Source: Candidatus Poribacteria bacterium
GTDB lineage: Bacteria > Poribacteria > WGA-4E > PCPOR2b
DNA length: 64,000 nucleotides
Direction of reading: 5' to 3'
NCBI GenBank assembly: GCA_028819845.1
Contig: JAPPKS010000006.1
Location: 81,570-145,569, forward strand
Every line of letters begins with the position of its first letter. Position 1 is the first letter of the stretch. The position numbers and the translations under genes are program-made. The notes under the pieces were generated by a model. It worked only from the letters and a program-made list of their open reading frames with translations. It did no database searches and had not been told where the DNA came from. This document shows, in pieces, positions 50,100-59,271 of this stretch.

Positions 50100-50342
50100 A
50101 CGAGGTTGCCCGTTTTACACTTATGACTTACGCAAAGCATAGTAGTAGGCACACTCCGTGTGCCGTAATTGGCGTATTTTGCTTTGAAGCCCTATGGCAC
50201 CACCGCAACAATGCGTTAATGCACTTCGAGAGGACGCGCAAAGCATAGTAGCAGGCACACTCCGTGTGCCGTAATTCGTATTTATTGCACTGAAGCGCGT
50301 AATTCAAAAACTGAACCAATCAGACAGGAAGGAACGACCAAC
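50100..50342. repeat. Direct 40-bp duplicate containing a palindrome
   Basis: CGCAAAGCATAGTAGTAGGC and the following ACACTCCGTGTGCCGTAATT occur at 50131-50170 and, with one base changed, at 50237-50276. Each includes GGCACAC-TCC-GTGTGCC, a 7-bp hairpin. The copies are 106 bases apart. Nothing between them repeats, so it is not an array. Confidence 0.6.
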
Positions 50343-51680
50343 ATGAGCACGCCAGCCAAGCCCTTCGTATTCGTTACACTCCAAGGCCCCGACGACGGCG
50401 GAGACTTTGGCCCAAATACATCCGGAACGAAAACCGGCGGCATTCAGGAAGCCCTCGACTACGCGCATAAACACTGCCGAGATGTCTATATTGTGGGCGG
50501 ACGCGGCGGCACACATGAAGGTGAAGGTATTCCGGACAACATCTATACGCTCGACGAGACCTTACGCGTGCCGTGGAGCCAGGATTTCAAGGTCGATAGC
50601 GGCAATCCCCTTCTCTATTACCGCAAGGAAAGCGGGCACGCAATTGAAATCGACAGCCAGATGAATTGCCGGTACAAGTTCGGTCTCATCGCCTCAAACT
50701 CCTGCGATGCTGTCGTTTGCATCAAGCCCAAATCCCCGGGACCCGACGATATGAAGGTCGTTACCGCCTGCGTATTTGACTTTTCGGCAATCGTCACCGG
50801 GCACCCGGATGCAGATGCGCTCCTGATTGATTCGTCCGAAGGCATGATTGTCAACAGCAAAATCTTTGCCGAGGAGACGAATACAATAAAGTGCGGCGTT
50901 CATCTCACCGACAACGGCGGCGCCGGGCAATGGATTAGCAACAACCAAATTGAAGTAATGTTCGGAAATCAGATGCACTCGAAGGGCGACTGCACCGGTC
51001 TTCAACTCGGCGACGCCGGATCGGCGAAAATCGTCCATAACCGGTTTGACATGTCCTTCCACGCACCGAGGGGCGCACATTTCGATCCTGAGAAGGAACA
51101 TCTTCCCAGTACGGCAGAGCGGCTGGTTACACTGGAAAACTTCACTCCGCCTAACGCAGTCGGCGCCGACATCCACGCCCAGCGAAACATGCTCACCCTC
51201 TCATTTTTCGGCCTTCGCGCGCCCGGCACCGATATTATCTTCCAGCCGGATGCTAGAGACAATACGGTCTTGGCGATGACGCTGCCCAACGGCGTCACCA
51301 ACAATGCAACCTCGCCAACGAATCGCATCATCCCCAATTGGCCCGTTGGATTCGACGTTACGACGCCGGAATTCCCCGCTTCGGGAGAACCGCTCGTAAA
51401 CGCTACGTCTTATGCCGTACAAATCATCATTCTCACGGCGGGCGAAATCGACCGGTGGACAATCACGGACGCGGGCAGTACACCTCAGACCACGCCTTAC
51501 AATCTCAGCCTTGTGGACAATCTCATGCGTCCGCCGCGACCCATGCAGCCGCCGCGCCAATCTGAATCGGAAACTATTACCGGCGGCCTCTTCCCGGGGC
51601 AGACGCTCATTCTAAAACCCGGTGAACAGATTAGCTTCGATTACTCGAAACCGGCAACCTGGCGTTGGATGGCGCTCTGA
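50343..51680 (+). CDS. Right-handed beta-helix (pectate-lyase-like) protein
   Basis: AGGAAGGAACGACC precedes ATG 50343. The 445-residue protein starts FVTLQGPDDGGDFGPNTSGT with GGIQEALDYAHKHCRDVYIV, the opening typical of pectate-lyase-superfamily parallel beta-helices. Repeating short strands follow (EGMIVNSKIFAEETNTIKCG; GQWISNNQIEVMFGNQMHSK; GLQLGDAGSAKIVHNRFDMS). The C-terminal region is a beta domain with a Pro-rich stretch. No signal peptide is seen, unusual for a polysaccharide lyase, so it might be a phage-tail-like or intracellular beta-helix. It precedes the glycan-related genes. Confidence 0.7.
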   Translation: MSTPAKPFVFVTLQGPDDGGDFGPNTSGTKTGGIQEALDYAHKHCRDVYIVGGRGGTHEGEGIPDNIYTLDETLRVPWSQDFKVDSGNPLLYYRKESGHAIEIDSQMNCRYKFGLIASNSCDAVVCIKPKSPGPDDMKVVTACVFDFSAIVTGHPDADALLIDSSEGMIVNSKIFAEETNTIKCGVHLTDNGGAGQWISNNQIEVMFGNQMHSKGDCTGLQLGDAGSAKIVHNRFDMSFHAPRGAHFDPEKEHLPSTAERLVTLENFTPPNAVGADIHAQRNMLTLSFFGLRAPGTDIIFQPDARDNTVLAMTLPNGVTNNATSPTNRIIPNWPVGFDVTTPEFPASGEPLVNATSYAVQIIILTAGEIDRWTITDAGSTPQTTPYNLSLVDNLMRPPRPMQPPRQSESETITGGLFPGQTLILKPGEQISFDYSKPATWRWMAL

Positions 51681-51834
51681 TGACGCCGATCGGGATTCAA
51701 CCGCCCGCACCAGTACCCATCTTCACTCCCTAAACATTGGCGTATGATTGTGCTTGCAATCCTTTATTGATGAGGCAATACCCAGGGAAAGAGTTGCTAC
51801 TTTGCCGGTTACATCGGCTTGAAACCTACGTATC

Positions 51835-53337
51835 ATGCTCGACAAGATTCGAAATCCTGCGATTCTACCGCATCCCTCACCCGGCGCATATTTCGATCTT
51901 GCTATCCATATCGGGTTTCTCATCTTCGTCCTTGCACTGCCGTTCGGCAATTCAACAATCGTGCTCTATGCCGGACTAACGCTTGCACTGCTCGGATGGA
52001 TAGGGCGAATCTGCCGCGAACGCAAATTCGAATGGAAACGCACGCCATTGGACATACCGGTTGCCATTTTTCTCGGGCTCGCGCTAGTTGGTTCGTTCTT
52101 TGCGCCTAATCCATCCAGTAGCAGTCTCGGCTATTTCTGGAAACTGCTTCGCGCGGTATTGCTGTTCTATGCGGTAATTCACAGCCGTCTCGGCGAACGG
52201 TGGCGCTATATGGTTGTTGCATTCCTCCTCGCCGGCGGGCTGTCTACTGCGCTCGGTCTCTGGTTCTATCTCAACGGCACGCATATGGGTGTGGTTCGTC
52301 TGTTTAGTGTCGATGCCAGGCTTCAAAGTGACTACAGCGAGAAGTTGCCCTCTGTGGACTGGCAGCAGGCGTTTGAAAATAACGGCCGCCGATTGTCACA
52401 AAATGCGTCCGTTTCTCCCTCAAATAAGGATGCTGGATGGGTAATAACGGACGAGGAAACCAGTCGAAAATACATTGTCAGGAGAAGCCATGAACAACTT
52501 AACGTCTACTATGTTGAGCCTCGCCTCGCCGGGACGTTTAAGATGCCCAACGATTTGGGCGCCTATTTGGTAATAGCCATCCCAATCGCAATGGGGTATC
52601 TCATCTCGGCTTGGCGTACTCGCCGACAAAAGGACGGAAGGATATCTATACACTGGGGTTGGATTGTGTCTCTCGGCTTAATCTTGTGCGTAATGGCAGC
52701 TAACTTAGCGCTTACACTTACGCGGGCGGCATGGGTCGCCGTCTTCTTCGCGGCGGTTTATATGGCAATCTGTTTTAAACGGCGGTTATTGTGGGGACTG
52801 CTGATTCTCGCGGTGCTGTCACCCTTTTTCATGCCTCAGGATGTCAAAGATCGATTCCAGACAGTATGGCAGCGGCCTTCGGGTTTCATGAGCGAACGTC
52901 CGCAATGGTGGAAAACCTCGACCCAACTGATTGCGAAGTATCCGATAACCGGAATCGGCTTAGGCAGATTCCGCCATGAATACAAATTGCACGGACCGCC
53001 GGACATGTACCATGAACCGTACCATGCGCATAACATCTATCTTCACATTGCTGTTGAACAGGGAATACCATCGCTGCTCCTTTTTTTCTGGATGCTTTTC
53101 CTAATCTTTCGCCGGCTCTTCACCTTACGCAAAAACGGCGGTTTTTGGCGTTCTGGCTTATACATCGGAAGCAGCGGGTTCCTGATTTCCGCCTTAATCT
53201 ACGGCCTTGCAGACAATATTCTGCACCAGCGGCCGCTCCTAATGTTCTGGTTCATTATCGGCATCGTCTTTTACGTGACGTCTCAAAGTATCGAAAACGA
53301 AAGTGAAACGCCGTTTACTAAGGCGCGGTTAGCTTGA
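51835..53337 (+). CDS. O-antigen ligase / Wzy-like membrane protein
   Basis: A 500-residue protein with about twelve membrane helices. SERPQWWKTSTQLIAKYPIT and GIGLGRFRHEYKLHG, then YHEPYHAHNIYLHIAVEQGI, are the Wzy_C signature with the HxHNxxL motif of WaaL-type ligases and polymerases. The loop of about 70 residues before it is periplasmic. WaaL joins O-polysaccharide to lipid A core, and Wzy polymerises repeat units; the motif does not separate them. It overlaps the upstream end of the SMP-30 gene region. It supports an LPS-type surface. Confidence 0.82.
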   Translation: MLDKIRNPAILPHPSPGAYFDLAIHIGFLIFVLALPFGNSTIVLYAGLTLALLGWIGRICRERKFEWKRTPLDIPVAIFLGLALVGSFFAPNPSSSSLGYFWKLLRAVLLFYAVIHSRLGERWRYMVVAFLLAGGLSTALGLWFYLNGTHMGVVRLFSVDARLQSDYSEKLPSVDWQQAFENNGRRLSQNASVSPSNKDAGWVITDEETSRKYIVRRSHEQLNVYYVEPRLAGTFKMPNDLGAYLVIAIPIAMGYLISAWRTRRQKDGRISIHWGWIVSLGLILCVMAANLALTLTRAAWVAVFFAAVYMAICFKRRLLWGLLILAVLSPFFMPQDVKDRFQTVWQRPSGFMSERPQWWKTSTQLIAKYPITGIGLGRFRHEYKLHGPPDMYHEPYHAHNIYLHIAVEQGIPSLLLFFWMLFLIFRRLFTLRKNGGFWRSGLYIGSSGFLISALIYGLADNILHQRPLLMFWFIIGIVFYVTSQSIENESETPFTKARLA

Positions 53338-53420
53338 GACGCGTAACCGATGAAATTGAACACGGCAATTTCATTTTATCAAAAACGGTTTCAACAACTA
53401 AAGCGGTTGAAGGAGGTATT

Positions 53421-54551
53421 ATGCGTACCTCTGCCCGTTTCAAACGTTCGACCGGCATAAGATTTTTCCGCCGTACTTTGAAAAATTTGCCGCAATTTCG
53501 CTCACTACCCGAAAAGGCGTCCTACTCCATATTAGTCGCCGCCGTCAGTATAGCGTTCACAAGTGTGCCGCCGATATATGCCCATCCGGGAATGCACAGC
53601 GGAGATTCGCGTATCTTGCCGTTAGGCGCCAAACTGAAAAAACTGTTCGACGGAGGGTTTTTCACAGAAGGCGCCGCTGTTGCGCCGGATGGGGCGGTCT
53701 ATTTCAGCGACATTACGTTCACCTATCAAACGGATATGCAGGCGGGGCATATCTGGAAGTATGATCCAAAAACCGGCAATACCACCATTTTCCGTTCGCC
53801 CAGCGGCATGTCCAACGGAATAAAATTTGATGCCGAATGTCGTATGATTGTAGCCGAAGGCGCTGACTTTGGTGGACGCCGCGTGACTCGCACGGATATG
53901 GTGACGGGAAAAAGTACCATCATCGCCGGGCTATACGATGGCCGCCCGTTCAACTCACCGAACGACATCACAATCGATGAAAAAGGGCGCATTTACTTCA
54001 GCGATCCCCGCTACCTCGGACACGAACCGGTCGATCAGCCCGTCATGGGCGTTTATCGCATAGATACGGATGGTTCCGTCCACCGCATCATCACGGATGC
54101 CGGCAAACCGAATGGCGTCGCAGTTTCGCCCGATCAAAAGACGCTGTACGTCGTGTGCCACGATAACGGCTTGATACGTTTGGATCGGATTCCCGATGGC
54201 GCGCCAGTCCGCAAGGGGCGAATGGCGTTGCTGGCGTATGACCTCGCTCCGGACGGCACCGCTGCGTTTAGGAAAACGCTGGTTGACTACTATCCGGAAT
54301 TTGGGCCCGACGGATTGGTTGTCGATGTGGACGGGAATCTCTATGTCGCCGAACGCAGCCATAAACGCCCGGGGATTTCTGTCCGTTCGCCGGAGGGGAA
54401 GGAACTCGAATTTATCCGAACCGCACCCGACCTGCCCACCAACGTCGCCTTCGGGCGCGGCGCAGCGCGCAAAACATTGTACATCACGGCGGGAAAAAGC
54501 CTCTACAAAATCAACCTCATGAAGGAAGGATATCACCTGCCATCGAATTAG
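53421..54551 (+). CDS. SMP-30/gluconolactonase-like protein
   Basis: ATG 53421 follows GAAGGAGG at seven bases; an in-frame start at 53334 has no site. The 376 residues have an N-terminal hydrophobic segment (ASYSILVAAVSIAFTSVPPI) acting as signal, then a six-bladed propeller: GGFFTEGAAVAPDGAVYFSD, FNSPNDITIDEKGRIYFSDP, KPNGVAVSPDQKTLYVVCHD and GPDGLVVDVDGNLYVAERS. N-x-x-D and Glu residues in those blades bind Ca2+ or Zn2+ in SMP-30 lactonases, which open sugar lactones. The product is probably periplasmic. Downstream is the sialidase-like gene, nine bases away. Confidence 0.82.
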   Translation: MRTSARFKRSTGIRFFRRTLKNLPQFRSLPEKASYSILVAAVSIAFTSVPPIYAHPGMHSGDSRILPLGAKLKKLFDGGFFTEGAAVAPDGAVYFSDITFTYQTDMQAGHIWKYDPKTGNTTIFRSPSGMSNGIKFDAECRMIVAEGADFGGRRVTRTDMVTGKSTIIAGLYDGRPFNSPNDITIDEKGRIYFSDPRYLGHEPVDQPVMGVYRIDTDGSVHRIITDAGKPNGVAVSPDQKTLYVVCHDNGLIRLDRIPDGAPVRKGRMALLAYDLAPDGTAAFRKTLVDYYPEFGPDGLVVDVDGNLYVAERSHKRPGISVRSPEGKELEFIRTAPDLPTNVAFGRGAARKTLYITAGKSLYKINLMKEGYHLPSN

Positions 54552-54560
54552 GAGAAAAAT

Positions 54561-55640
54561 ATGCCGAAGGAAAATCAAAGGACAGCAACCGTTCTTTCTA
54601 AACAGGTAATCTGCAAACAGGCTGGGAAGTATATCGGTTGGCCAACGGTCGCCAAGACGCGCCACGGCGAACTGCTTGTAGCCTTTTCCGGTGATCGGGA
54701 TGCCCATCTCTGTCCGTGGGGAAAGACATACATGGTTAGAAGCAGGGACGGCGGATCGACCTGGACCGAGCCAGCACTGATTAACAATACGCCGCTTGAC
54801 GACCGGGATGCAGGCATTCTTCAAACGCGGAAGGGCACCCTGCTGCTGACTTGGTTTTCCTCGACGCTATTCCAATCCGCGCACAAGTTTCCGCCTCGAT
54901 TCAGGCGCCATGTTACCTCCGAAATGCTTACGTGTTGGAAACGGCATCAGGAAAAGATTACCGCCGAGATTATTGAGGAGTGGCGTCATAGTTGGATTCG
55001 CCGTTCCGAAGACGGCGGGGCAACCTGGGGTAATCTAATCAAATTGCCCGGACACGCACCGCATGGGCCAATCGAGCTATCAGACGGACGGCTTTTGTAT
55101 GTCGGAAGCAGAGGACACTGGGTCGCAGAGTCCACAGACGACGGGCGGACATGGCAAAAAATCGGAAGCATTCCCCGCGCCGCCAGTCTCCCCGCGGTTC
55201 TTGATGAACCGCATGCCGTGGAAGCCGCGGACGGAAAACTCGTCACGCTGTTTCGCTACGAACCGCCGCAAGCCGATCAACGGTTCATGCACCAGTCGGA
55301 AAGCACGGACGGCGGAAAAACTTGGTCAACCGCTCATCCCACCACTATATGGGCGGACAATCCGCCCCATTTAATCCACTTGAAAGACAATCGCCTCCTC
55401 GTTGTATACGGCAGGCGAACACCGCCCTACGGCCAGCGCGCATGCGTTAGCCATGATGACGGCGCCGCCGCTTGGGACTCGGAGAACGAAATCATCCTCG
55501 GCGAGGCTCCCAATAACGACTTAGGCTATCCCGCCTCAGTTCAACTCGACGATGGTTCTATCTTGACAGTCTACTACCAACCCGACAGCCCCGACGAAAA
55601 ACCGAGTCTCATGGGCACCTATTGGCGCTTAGAATCCTGA
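54561..55640 (+). CDS. BNR-repeat sialidase-like protein
   Basis: AGGAG precedes ATG 54561. The 359 residues contain four Asp-box motifs: MVRSRDGGSTWTEP, IRRSEDGGATWGN, VAESTDDGRTWQK and QSESTDGGKTWST, spaced as in six-bladed exo-sialidases. The early GKYIGWPTVAKTRHGELLVA and DRDAHLCPWGKTYM fit the family's first blade. Sialidase catalytic residues (Tyr/Glu pair, Arg triad) cannot be assigned with confidence. No signal peptide is seen. It may act on imported sialo- or related glycans; it follows the SMP-30 gene in a likely operon. Confidence 0.8.
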   Translation: MPKENQRTATVLSKQVICKQAGKYIGWPTVAKTRHGELLVAFSGDRDAHLCPWGKTYMVRSRDGGSTWTEPALINNTPLDDRDAGILQTRKGTLLLTWFSSTLFQSAHKFPPRFRRHVTSEMLTCWKRHQEKITAEIIEEWRHSWIRRSEDGGATWGNLIKLPGHAPHGPIELSDGRLLYVGSRGHWVAESTDDGRTWQKIGSIPRAASLPAVLDEPHAVEAADGKLVTLFRYEPPQADQRFMHQSESTDGGKTWSTAHPTTIWADNPPHLIHLKDNRLLVVYGRRTPPYGQRACVSHDDGAAAWDSENEIILGEAPNNDLGYPASVQLDDGSILTVYYQPDSPDEKPSLMGTYWRLES

Positions 55641-56470
55641 ATCATCGCAGCATTTTGAATTATATCGCTATTCCTTCTGCACCACCCGCCTATGTAGATT
55701 TATAGTCATTGCAACTGAAAATTGCAACTATTCGACGGTTGGCAAAGGTGTCCCCATGAGCGGGATTGTGTCCCCGTGGGCACTCCCCTTCATACGCCAA
55801 ATTTCAATTGATTTGCGCATCTGAAGAATGCTTGAAAACCCGCTCAAACACTCGCTCCGCGGCATGTCCGGCACCCTGCGAAATGGGACGGTTTCGATAT
55901 GCCGAAAAGTGTCCTTTTGTGCCCTTTTGTGCCCTAAAATCGAGGTTTCAATTTTCGGACACTTGTCACGGTTCAGGTTGCCTCTCCGATTTACGCTCAT
56001 ACAAAAAAAGCGAAGGTGCACCTCTTACAGCGCCCCTCGCCTCGCCGTTAAAATTATTTTAATATTCTAAATATCAAGCAGACCGGAATCTTGTAAGATT
56101 ATACGGAACGGTTATTTTGATTGTCAAGGAAAAATACGGGCAACTGTCTGAACTGTGATTTGTGTGATTGAATGATGGGCTGTGATTAAGGGCGAATGTG
56201 TCGCGATTCGGAAATCGCTCCTACAGGCGGTAGATTCCGGTAGGAGGGAATTCCGATTCCCGACGGTCTGTCAACAACCCCCTCTAACTCCCCCTTGGTA
56301 AGGGGGAGGATTAAAATAACAAACAGCTTTTGTAGGGTGGGTAGAGATCAACTGAGCGAAAAGCGAAGGCGAATGTCTTATGCGAACCGTCAACAGGATC
56401 GAAACGGTTTTGGTATTACCCGCTCTACCCAACCTACAAAGACTCGGTTTCTCGCTCCGAAAGTTCGGTG
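55641..56470. repeat. Gap with several repeat families
   Basis: TCAACAACCCCCTCTAACTC with CCCCTTGGTAAGGGGGAG (56269-56312) is followed by TTTTGTAGGGTGGGTAGAGA and a GATCAACTGAGCGAAAAGC arm. After 40 bases comes CCCGCTCTACCCAACCTACA (56419-56438). The same chain occurs at 63640-63943, so it is one composite element of about 190 bases. GTCGCGATTCGGAAATCGCT (56200 onward) is a separate short family, also near 11237. A 97-codon minus-strand frame at 55728-56021 has no recognisable character. Confidence 0.6.
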
Positions 56471-58690
56471 CTACCTGACAACCACCATCCGTCTTAGAGC
56501 GGTATACTCACCCGTGTCGAGCTGAAAATAATAAGTACCGCTTGTCACAGGTTCTCCGGTCTGATTGAAGCCATCCCAATACGCGGCACTAGCTTTGTCT
56601 CGATAGACTCCCGATACTTGATGCCCAATGTCGAGGGTGCGGACGATATGACCGCTCTGGTCGTAGATGCTTAAAGTGACGTAAGTATCGTTCGCTAACT
56701 GGTATGGTATCCAGGTCTCTGGGTTAAACGGATTCGGAAAATTCTGCAGCAGCGCCGTGCGTTTGATGTCTCCCAGCGTTGTTAAGCGTCTTTCTAACGT
56801 TTTCACGGCTAGTTTGGTAGGACAAGCGAAATCCCACAGCAACACGGTGCCGTCCCGACTTCCGCTTGCGATGGTGCTGCAATCGGTACTGAACGCAACA
56901 CTCCGGACCTCATCCGTGTGTCCGTTAAGCGTACGCAAGAGTTCTCCAGTGTGCGCATCCCACAACCGTACGGTAGTGTCGTGCCCCCCACTTGCGATGG
57001 TGCTGCCGTCAGGACTGAAGGCAACGCTATAGACCCCGAATGCATGCCCGTTGAGCGTTCGCCGGCGTTTACCGGTATCGACGTTCCACAATCGGACGGT
57101 GCTGTCCCAACTGCCGCTGGCGAGTGTATGTCCATCGGGACTGAACGCAACGCTATTGACCTGATTTTTGTGTCCCTCGAGCGTAAGCAGGTGTTTACCA
57201 CCCGGCTTCCACAGCCAGATGGTTTTGTCCCAACTTCCGCTTGCCAGTGTACGTCCATCAGGACTGAATGCAACGCTATAGACCCAATGCCTATGTCCGA
57301 TAAGCGTGCGCAGGTGTTTTCCCCACCGGGTGTTCCACAGGTGAATTGTATCGTCTGCACTCCCACTAGCAATTGTGTCCCCATCGGGACTGTATGCGAC
57401 ACTCCAGACCCATCCTCCATGTTCAACAAGCGTTCGCAAGTGTTTTCCGGTATTGGCGTCCCACAAACGGATGGTATTGTCCCCACTCCCGCTAGCAATT
57501 GTGTCCCCATCGGGACTGAACGTAACACTCCACACCGAACCCGTATGTCCTGTGAGTGTCTGTTGGCGTCTTCCAGTATTGGCGTCCCACAGATGGATTG
57601 TATAGTCCAAACTCCCACTTGCGAGTGTTAGTCCATCGGGGCTGAACCCAACGCTATAGACCTCGCGCTTATAGCCTGTGAGCGTGCGCAGGTGTTTTCC
57701 GGTATTGGCATCCCACAGACGGATGGTTTCATCCCAACTCCCACTTGCGAGTGTTAGTCCATCGGGACTGAACGCAATGCTATTGACCCCAGACGAATGT
57801 CCATTGAGCGTTTGCAGGTGCTCTACGGTATTGGCATCCCACAGACGGATGGTATCGTCCCCGCTCCCACTTGCAAGCGTACGTCCATTGGGACTGAATG
57901 CAACGCTTCGGACTGTACCCGTGTGCCCCGTGCGCCGACGCATGGGACTTCCCGTGTTAGGGTCCCACAAGCGCATGGTTTTATCCCAACTCCCGCTTGC
58001 GAGTATTTGTCCATCGGGACTGAATGCAACGCTCCAGACTGCATTGTTATGCCCTTTTAGGGTTCGCTTTTGTTTTCCCGTATTGGCATCCCACAGACGG
58101 ATGGTATCGTCCTCACTCCCGCTTGCGAGTGTTTGTCCATCGGGACTGAATGCAACGCAATTGACCCCAGATCTATGCCCCTTGAACGTACGTACCTGTT
58201 CTCCCGTATCGGCGTCCCACAACCGGATGGTAGGGTCATCGCCCCCACTAACGATTGTGCGTCCGTCCGGACTGAACACAACGCTATAGACCCAACCCGT
58301 ATGCCTGCTAAGCGTTCGCAAGTGTTCGCCCGATTCGGCATCCCACAGACGGACGGTACGGTCCCAACTCCCGCTAGCGATTGTGCGTCCGTCCGGACTG
58401 AACGCAACGCTCCAGACCCTTCCCGTATGTCCGGTGAGCAGTGCGGCCTCTTGATGGGTCGCTGTATCGTAAAGCCAGATACCGATACCGCTAGCCACCG
58501 CAAGTCGCGTGCCGTCGGGCGAATACTGTATTTCGTTTAACACACCTTTACCCAAGCGCGCTTTAGCGCCTTCGGGCAACCCCCATTGCGGAGAATCTTG
58601 GGCGTCACTGTGCGGTACACACATGGCAGAAACAAAAAAGAAAAATAGGCTAAGCTTGAAAATCATTGCTTTCTTAATGGGAATAATCAT
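56471..58690 (-). CDS. Secreted WD40 double-propeller protein with FlgD-like C-terminal domain
   Basis: The start at ATG 58690 leads to a signal helix (MIFKLSLFFFFVSAMCVPHS, beginning eight codons in); an earlier ATG at 58759 adds unrelated residues. About fourteen WD40 repeats follow: one diverged (IQYSPDGTRLAVASGIGIWL) and thirteen near-identical 42-residue units of the form GHTGxVWSVAFSPDGRTIAS, GSWDxTIRLWDANTGKHLRTL. Fourteen blades predict two seven-bladed propellers. The C-terminal domain (LLQNFPNPFNPETWIPYQLA; YYFQLDTGEYTALRRM) is the FlgD-Ig/T9SS-type sorting module. It is a surface or periplasmic interaction protein; no catalytic site is seen. Confidence 0.85.
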   Translation of the reverse strand: MIIPIKKAMIFKLSLFFFFVSAMCVPHSDAQDSPQWGLPEGAKARLGKGVLNEIQYSPDGTRLAVASGIGIWLYDTATHQEAALLTGHTGRVWSVAFSPDGRTIASGSWDRTVRLWDAESGEHLRTLSRHTGWVYSVVFSPDGRTIVSGGDDPTIRLWDADTGEQVRTFKGHRSGVNCVAFSPDGQTLASGSEDDTIRLWDANTGKQKRTLKGHNNAVWSVAFSPDGQILASGSWDKTMRLWDPNTGSPMRRRTGHTGTVRSVAFSPNGRTLASGSGDDTIRLWDANTVEHLQTLNGHSSGVNSIAFSPDGLTLASGSWDETIRLWDANTGKHLRTLTGYKREVYSVGFSPDGLTLASGSLDYTIHLWDANTGRRQQTLTGHTGSVWSVTFSPDGDTIASGSGDNTIRLWDANTGKHLRTLVEHGGWVWSVAYSPDGDTIASGSADDTIHLWNTRWGKHLRTLIGHRHWVYSVAFSPDGRTLASGSWDKTIWLWKPGGKHLLTLEGHKNQVNSVAFSPDGHTLASGSWDSTVRLWNVDTGKRRRTLNGHAFGVYSVAFSPDGSTIASGGHDTTVRLWDAHTGELLRTLNGHTDEVRSVAFSTDCSTIASGSRDGTVLLWDFACPTKLAVKTLERRLTTLGDIKRTALLQNFPNPFNPETWIPYQLANDTYVTLSIYDQSGHIVRTLDIGHQVSGVYRDKASAAYWDGFNQTGEPVTSGTYYFQLDTGEYTALRRMVVVR

Positions 58691-58904
58691 CCGAATCTGA
58701 GTTTGGGGATTTATGCCGCTTGAACAAAATGAGGGTTGGGCGTAAATTTTCACACCCAACCCGAAATGAAGGTTTACCCTTGTTTAATCGCCTGATGACA
58801 ATTCCTAAACAACAACCCACCAAATAATCTAACATGACGAGCTGATGTAATCGGAAAAACCGTCACGTCATCAGCGCTGATTGTCTTCTAGATTATTACT
58901 ATGG

Positions 58905-59258
58905 CTAAAAATTTGCCGAATCACGTTTAACATGGAATCGGTCCTCGAAATCGGTGCCGTGGATAGTTGCAACCGAAAAACCGTCACCTTCCTCGCAATC
59001 GGCTTGAGTTGCGGAAACGGAATCAGAGATAAGTTCCCCATCGGCGAAGGTGCCGCTGTCGTTGTTCTCATCATCACCAACACTAGCGAACACGTCGTAA
59101 CCGCCATCAATAAGACCGTAACTATTCGCTGATGCCGTTGCACTGCAACTTGACAATTTCGCAGTACAGTAAGCATTATATGCATATACGCTGACACAAA
59201 CAACAAGAATTACCAACACAAAGACACTACTCAAAGTAACCAACGTTTTTAACTTCAT
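58905..59258 (-). CDS. Small secreted protein
   Basis: ATG 59258 follows AAGGAG at six bases. The 117 residues start with a signal helix (MKLKTLVTLSSVFVLVILVV) and a Cys-rich segment (YNAYCTAKLSSCSATASANS). The rest is acidic and mostly disordered (GDDENNDSGTFADGELISDS), ending VKRDSANF. No family is recognised. The stop of the 59272 gene lies 13 bases upstream of this start, so the two minus-strand genes are probably one operon. Confidence 0.6.
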   Translation of the reverse strand: MKLKTLVTLSSVFVLVILVVCVSVYAYNAYCTAKLSSCSATASANSYGLIDGGYDVFASVGDDENNDSGTFADGELISDSVSATQADCEEGDGFSVATIHGTDFEDRFHVKRDSANF

Positions 59259-59271
59259 GATATTCTCCTTT

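Noticed and set aside
50131..50276. CRISPR-like repeat pair
   Set aside because: Only two units, 106 bases apart, with a changed base and no spacer-like regularity; no cas genes are in the window.
55728..56021. 97-codon minus-strand frame in the repeat-rich gap
   Set aside because: No family, no ribosome binding site, and the DNA contains short direct repeats (GTGCCCTTTT type) that create open frames by chance.
56757..58540. Several long plus-strand frames opposite the WD40 gene
   Set aside because: They repeat the reverse of WD40 units every 126 bases and have no independent signal or family; they are antisense shadows of the repeat.
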